This document shows, in pieces, positions 58,551 to 64,000 of a DNA stretch of 64,000 bases; the stretch's first letter is position 1; each line of letters begins with the position of its first letter. A program made the translations under genes and the position numbers. Under the pieces are notes generated by a model. The model was not told the DNA's origin. It ran no database searches and saw only the letters and a program-made list of their open reading frames with translations. Source of the stretch: Prostheceraeus crozeri (taxonomy: Eukaryota; Platyhelminthes; Polycladida; Euryleptidae); NCBI GenBank assembly GCA_907163375.1, contig CAJQUW010005334.1, positions 310,001 through 374,000 of the forward strand, given 5' to 3'.

Positions 58551-58950
58551 GTGGGCCTACTCACATATTTTTGAAATGACGTTTCAGACCATTTCAGACG
58601 GCATTGGTGAATAAGCTACACTAGGATGCTCATAAATTTAATAGGTGTCTATAAAATCAACCAACAATTCTGTAACTTTCAACATAAAACACTCCCGACT
58701 CTGATTACTTCCTTTTTTAGAGGAAACACTTTTAGAGGAGCTCTGCACTGAATAGCTTAGAATCAAAGCATTGCAGAACAGTGATGGAAGACTGCATCTA
58801 GTGTTACGTGCAACTAAGTCAATTAAGATGTTTTGCTGTCCATCAAATCTGTCAATCCTTTTCGTGTATTGTAATCAAGGATCATCACTGGTCGGATCGA
58901 AAGAACACTTCAAGTTTAGTTGAAACGAGATATAAGAATAGAGTCCTTGG
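58551..58950. other. Gene-free stretch
   Basis: No gene or repeat recognised. Confidence 0.4.
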
Positions 58951-59569
58951 TACTTATGGGTTATCTCCCCCCCCCAAGTTTTCAAATTTGTCTAAAAGTT
59001 GTAGAAATTAATCAATCGTCACAAAACTTTAAACACACGAAAGTAAGGATATTCTCTAGCCACATACCAAATTTTGGGCAAATCGAAGAAGCATTTTTGA
59101 ATTAGGAGCGATAGCTTGAAGTGCAGCGATGCCGGCAGCTTGATCTGACTTGTCAGTAACTTCAGCGTCTGAGCACAAAGCACTTGAGGTCAGCAAAGTC
59201 ATTTCCCGACAAGGCCAATTGATAATTGACCAGGCCACATTCCTCACATTAATGTACTTCTTAAAAAGGTGTAGCAAAATAGTGGTCGTGGGAAGATTTC
59301 AAATGGCAGTGGATGAGACGAAGAGGGAGAGAGAACAATGCCCCAGTAGCAATGATGTGTCGAACAGACGAAGTCGGATCATGCAATTGACATCGCTACA
59401 CTTTGCGTTATCGTTTCTAAAGCAAGAAGTACTTGTCTGATCTGCATAAAATCTTGTACGTAGGTAGAAAATATTCTTAAGTACGTGTACCCGAAGTTTG
59501 GTGACGATCGATTCATTTTTGCAGATTTTAGAAAAATTTGAAAACCTGGGGGGAGCTAACCCATAAGTA
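58951..59569. mobile_element. MITE, ATGGGTTATC-CCCC family, copy 1
   Basis: Inverted ends of about 125-150 bp (tacttatgggttatctcccc and its complement near 59569). A related, longer and more diverged copy lies at 62740-63809. Confidence 0.7.
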
Positions 59570-59836
59570 ACCATAAGTAACCCATAACCCATACCGAGTC
59601 CTTATTTCGGGACGCACGATATCATCGTTATTCTTCGTGCTCGTAATATCTTAGGTGTCATTTGTTTCTCACTGTTTGACAATTAGAAACTCGTGCCTCA
59701 CATCTTGCCGCTAACCGGAAGACTATGACCAATCTCTATGGTTAGACCTGGTTGCGAAATCGGTTATTGGACAGATAATGATGAATGAAATATCCAACTA
59801 TGTGCATGTATAAACTCCAATTGAATCCGTGACATA
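59570..59836. other. Gene-free stretch
   Basis: Begins with two short extra copies of ccataagtaacc next to the MITE end. Otherwise nothing seen. Confidence 0.4.
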
Positions 59837-60533
59837 GTCCGGCAGCCAGAACGAGTTTCTGCAGGGAACGAGGCCGAAAGTGAGACTTTCACAGAATGAT
59901 GTACACCCTATGCCTACGACGAATCTGCACGTCTGCCGAGTTTTAGTGAGTTCCTCTTCTTGTCAGACACGATCTAAGAAAAACACATGTAAATCCAATG
60001 GGACGTAGATTGCAGTTTTTGGTTAAAATGAAATTCTCTGTGTTTTCTCTTATCAAATGAAAAGTATTGAGTCTAAAGTCACAATTTTTGGCATGGAATG
60101 TCTTCAGGTAATTTCCTATGATGTGCTATTACCATGCATCTGATCGGCGATGTATGTGAGAATGTGGATAAAGTTGCTCAAAATGTTTGTAGTTGCCGAC
60201 ATTAAGAGGCTCGCCAAATCTATATGTGTCTAGCTTTGTAGACAGGGGTGCAGGGACATGACCTGAAGACATTCATGCCAAAAATTATGGCTCTGGGAAT
60301 AGTGCTTTTCGTTTAATCAGAGAAAACATAGAACATTTCATTTTAACCAGAAACTGCAATCTGCGTCCCATTGGATTTAAATGTGTTTTTCTTTGATCTT
60401 GTCTGACAAGAAGAGGAACTCACTAGACCTCGGCAGACGTGCAGATTCGTAGTAGGCATAGGGTGCACGTCATTCTGTGAAAGTCTCATTTTCGACCTCG
60501 TTCCCTGCAGAAACTCGTTCTGGTTGCCGGACT
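59837..60533. mobile_element. Foldback-type MITE with about 290-bp inverted repeats
   Basis: Ends gtccggcagccagaacgagt / gtccggcaaccagaacgagt, flanked by TA on both sides, with arms covering most of the 697 bp. A TA duplication would fit Tc1/mariner-related mobilisation. Confidence 0.85.
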
Positions 60534-61147
60534 AACAAGGGTTAGCCAACTTAAAAACAGTTTCAACCTCGAAGCTGAATAGTTTTCTGTTTTGGCACGC
60601 ACTCATCGATTCGTTAGTTGCAAAATTGATCAAACCACATCATCAGTGAAAATCAAGCAGAATGGAGAAGCTTTGTCAACCGGATTGACTTATGTTTCTT
60701 CAGGAAAATCCAATAAGTTGAAGGCAGCGAATCACTGGGAGCATAACACAGTAATTCCATCGAGTATTACTCGCAGACATAGAAGTTGATACCTAGAAGC
60801 ATAAAAACTTGTGTCGCACTAGTACTCGCACGTCGATGGTTGATATTGATGATCAAATTCCGCTACCATCCGTATTTTCTCATCAATTTGTGTCATTTGG
60901 ATGGTAAACTACATATGTAGTCTGGTGGGCCGAATCATATATGAAATTGCACTCAAATTTGTTTAAATTAGCACAATAGGCTGAAAATGCTCATTACAAA
61001 TGGCAGTAACGTGAGTGAATTGGACATGAAATTTTATTGAAATTGGAGTTAAGCATTCAGGTTTGTATTAAAGTTAAAATCAGAAATGCCCATTAGTCTG
61101 GAGGGCTGATGAGGGTTAAATGAGTAAAATAAATTTATATTTTTTAT
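60534..61147. other. Stretch without firm features
   Basis: An open plus-strand frame at 60592-60789 (65 aa, Lys/Ser rich, HRFVSCKIDQTTSSVKIK) has no family I know and no ATG start; it could be an exon or chance. Confidence 0.3.
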
Positions 61148-61881
61148 CAGGAATGCGGAGTCGGAGTCCCAGAGTCCTATCAGTTTTGCTGGATTCGGAG
61201 TCGGAGTCCTATCATATGATAGGACTCCTGACTCCGGCCTACAAGTAGACCCGAAAGATAGTACAAACAAATTATTTATCCACGTGCATAGCTGTCATTG
61301 TCCGTCAAACAAAAGTACAGAGATAGCAGTGCATGCAAAGCTTATAATTGTTGAGGGAATGAACCGTGATAGTGAAAAGAGGATTATCGTTTCACTCGGT
61401 GATTTAGTAGAGAAGACAAGTCTTCCTAGTCTCGATCACACTTTCCCACCAAAGGTCACATCAGAGATAAAAATGAAATACTAGTTTGTTTGAGAACATT
61501 ACCTCTTACCCTCACGTTAATCGTTTGTGATGGCTCCTCCAAAGCGCATATCAAAATCGAAAGTGTACTCATATTTTTTGGAGAAGGACGGTGGATTTTG
61601 GAGGATTTTCTTGCCTGGTAGAGACTGGAGAAATACCGTGTGAAGCACACATCAACAAGATGGGAGGAGCCCGTTCGTATGCATCCAACTTAAAGCGACA
61701 TTTGATAAACTTTCATCGGAAATGATTGATAATTGATGGAGCAATGATCACTAAAAAATAGGTTCAGGTAAGCCTATAACTATCTATGACGTAGGTTGAT
61801 AGTTTTTTTCAAAAACTAGACTATATATACTTGCTAACCGGAGTCGGAGTCCTATCAAAATGATAGGACTCCGCATCCCTG
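61148..61881 (+). mobile_element. Non-autonomous hAT element with BED-finger remnant, copy 2
   Basis: Same family as 57724-58550. Left end caggaatgcggagtcggagt, right end ggactccgcatccctg, flanked by ttttttat/tcttttac (8 bp, two differences). The BED remnant starts at 61530; SYASNLKRHLINFHRK is readable near 61680-61720. Confidence 0.82.
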
Positions 61882-62377
61882 TCTTTTACTGATGTGATTT
61901 TAATTGTTGAGCTCTGATTCCTGACAGGCTGACAGTGCGATTCCACATCACTGTTATTAACTATGGACAATGTCTCGATCTCAGCCACAGTCGGTCGCCT
62001 CTAACTGAGCTTCTCGTGACATTGCCCGGGACGGAATCCGAACAGAGTCTCAATCTCGGGCTTTGATTGGTTCAGTTTCATCAATGCGCTACGATTCGAT
62101 AATGGTTTGAAGTACAGGTGGAGCACGCACGCACACTGCAAAACAAGCACACACGGCCGCACACAAAGCAAGAGGGAATTCTGTGATCGACCGGGAATGT
62201 TGTAGAAGCGTGTGAAAGATCTACTTTATTTCCCTAACAGCTACATTCATCATCCCTGGTTAGTCAACGTGAAATCATTACTACAAGGGGTATTCAAGTT
62301 TAATTGAACGGCAAATTACTTCGTTTGTGAACCTCACGTGGTTGCTGTGTTATTGAAGCCTGCTGGGCGCCTTCAAC
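61882..62377. other. Likely promoter region of the gene at 62378
   Basis: No repeat or frame recognised. It lies directly upstream of a clear first coding exon; 62120-62165 has CA-rich simple sequence. Confidence 0.35.
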
Positions 62378-62630
62378 ATGGGAAGTCGCTCAAAATCATG
62401 CCGTTTGGCTCTTTTTCAAATATGTGGAACTCTACTCGCAGTGGTCGGTGTCATTCTTTGCATCATTGGCGTTGCGACATCAGCTTTGTTTGCATCTTTG
62501 CTAAAAGGAAAAAATATTCGTCGTGTAGATATTTTCTTTGGACTATTTAAATCGAATCTTCAGATTGAATACAGCAACGGAACATTACTAAGGAATACTT
62601 TCACGACACATTTCTCAGATGTTGAAGGTA
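62378..62630 (+). CDS. First exon of a membrane-protein gene, continues outside the window
   Basis: ATG at 62378 followed by 84 codons and a strong donor (GAAG/gtaagtaaa at about 62629). The protein starts MGSRSKSCR, then a hydrophobic membrane segment of about 28 residues (LALFQICGTLLAVVGVILCI...), then a charged KGKNIRR stretch and an NGT glycosylation-type site. This is like the first membrane span plus start of an extracellular loop. It could be a four-span or CD36-type protein; family not settled. Downstream exons were not found before 64000. Confidence 0.55.
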
Positions 62631-62739
62631 AGTAAATTTAGCTCTGTCCCATGTCCATAGGTATCAACTCCCTGGGGATAGGGAGTCAGGAGATATTAGT
62701 ATCGAGTCACAGCCGCCCGGGGGCTGGTCAAATTGGTCA

Positions 62740-63809
62740 TAAGCATGGGTTATCCCCCAGGTTTTCAAATTCGTCGAAAATCTGTACAAATCAATCAATC
62801 GTCATCAAACTTCAGGTGGACTTACTTAAGCATATTTTCTATCCACATACAAAAATGCAGATCGGACTTGTACATTTTGCATTATAGACGATAACGTGAA
62901 GTGTAGCGATGTCAACAGTGTAGCGCATTATTGTTACTCATGAGTCGTGTGTACATTTTTCTCTCCCTCTCCGTCTCATCCTGATTTCCTGATCCCGTGA
63001 TTTTTTGCGATCCCGGATCCTGGGATTTATCCAGCGGGATTAGCAAGAAGCTTAATGCATTACAGTGACGTAAGACTGACAGTACGAACCGTGCGTTATT
63101 TTAAATTCTTAGACGAGTAATGTATTTTGAACGGTACACTGCGTAACACAACTCATGACATCAGATAGACATGTGCTTAAATGTCCATGACTTAATAACA
63201 TTCTTTCTTTTTACCGATCTTGTATGATAATCGCTTTAAAAAAAATTCATTAATATGCCTGTATGCAGAAAGCTCATTCTTCCTTCCTCTCGCCTGCCTG
63301 AACATAGTTTTTTGACATCAAAGGAAGTAAATAATTTTCGGCATAATGCACAAAGAAACGCTAAAATTGATTATAATAGGCTATGAATAAATTTATGAAT
63401 AAATAATACACATTTACATGTGATCATAAGACTACCGTGTCTGATGTAGACTATCCTTAATAGTTAAGGTCTAACATTGATAATGAAAAAGGAAAAGGTT
63501 TCAAATATGACAATATATTGTAATTATAGCAATCAATTCAGTCTATATTCATTGCTGCTTCCTTGTTACTCCATCTTCATACAGCCTAACTGCCTAAAAA
63601 CAGATGTTAACGAATCTCGGGATGCCGGTTACCTAATCCCGGGATTCCGAATCCCGTAAAAGTACGATAATCGTGCATAGTGCGATAATTCGATAATACG
63701 TGGGCATAGTAATCCTCACTTGTGTGTGCTTCAAGTTTTGTGACGATTTGTTCATTTCAGCGGATTTCAAGCAAATTTGAAAATGTTAGAGAAGATGACC
63801 CAGAAGTAC
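62740..63809. mobile_element. MITE, ATGGGTTATC-CCCC family, diverged copy 2
   Basis: Left end matches 58951-59100 (catgggttatcccccaggtt and following); the right end (63715-63809) is a weaker inverted match. It lies in the proposed first intron of the membrane-protein gene. Interior is AT-rich with no gene. Confidence 0.55.
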
Positions 63810-64000
63810 CCTTTAGCAGTCCAAATGGGAATGCAGTGAGTCTCAATGACTAGGGAATCCAATTTCGTTAATTGTGGTAAAAATCAAGCCAAATGCGGTA
63901 ATCAGATATACACATATTTCTTAAATTTTAAGAAGTAGGCCTGCACATGAATGTTGGTCTGGATTATCCGTGTCATCGTATGTAAGGAGCCAAGTTTGCA

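Noticed and set aside
1-64000. Bacterial or phage origin of the polB genes
   Set aside because: Spliceosomal introns, TATA boxes, AATAAA signals, LINE target duplications and animal-type transposons throughout argue for an animal genome.
1-64000. tRNA or rRNA genes
   Set aside because: None noticed by eye; a covariance-model scan was not possible.

Overview
This is eukaryotic, animal-type genomic DNA: AT-rich, gene-poor and densely packed with nested mobile elements. Evidence for an animal host is the short GT-AG introns, 5'-truncated LINEs with target-site duplications, and Tc1/mariner, hAT, P-element and RAG1-N-terminus-like transposons. A marine invertebrate (possibly lophotrochozoan) is my guess; nothing here fixes the species. 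I saw no rRNA, tRNA, CRISPR array or bacterial operon.

The main content is two copies of a large virus-like element that encodes a protein-primed family B DNA polymerase (polB), in the Polinton/Maverick/adintovirus style. Copy A (1 to about 10325) enters from the left edge. Copy B's unique core is 26051-39565. Plus-strand gene: polB, with a spliced leader and C2H2 zinc fingers in B. Minus-strand genes, left to right: a TATA-binding-protein-like gene (TBP-L), a structural-looking gene Y1, a small gene X2, a DEDDh exonuclease-like gene, Y2 (a Y1 paralogue with a C-terminal zinc finger) and a small acidic protein Z. X-type genes are homologous to the N-terminal module of polB. I found no integrase, packaging ATPase, protease or recognisable capsid gene. 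Most genes are broken, and several breaks are identical in A and B; the TBP-like ORF of B (179 aa) is intact. Many of these genes have a TATA box, often near TGACTCA motifs.

Copy B has been rearranged twice in the same manner. A 1.47-kb polB fragment now sits inside Y1, flanked by a 62-bp direct duplication. A 0.77-kb exonuclease/zinc-finger fragment sits at a polB intron/exon, flanked by a duplication of about 170 bp. B lies between two collinear, inverted arms (18146-26050 and 39566-53055). The left arm is split by a transposon at 21029-24701 with CACAGTAGGG ends and a TAGG duplication. The right arm is split by a 9.3-kb block holding a foldback element (40776-47140, itself hit by a LINE with an 11-bp duplication) and a second LINE (hit by a MITE).

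Between A and B lie a P-element/THAP-type transposase pseudogene (10330-11963), an intact intronless divergent pantothenate-kinase-like gene (13586-14734) with a TATA box, and a dead mariner (16646-18046). Right of 53055 is mostly intergenic DNA with small repeats: a 50-bp palindrome, a 42-bp minisatellite, two hAT derivatives that keep a BED-finger remnant, other TIR MITEs, and the first exon of a membrane-protein gene at 62378-62630.
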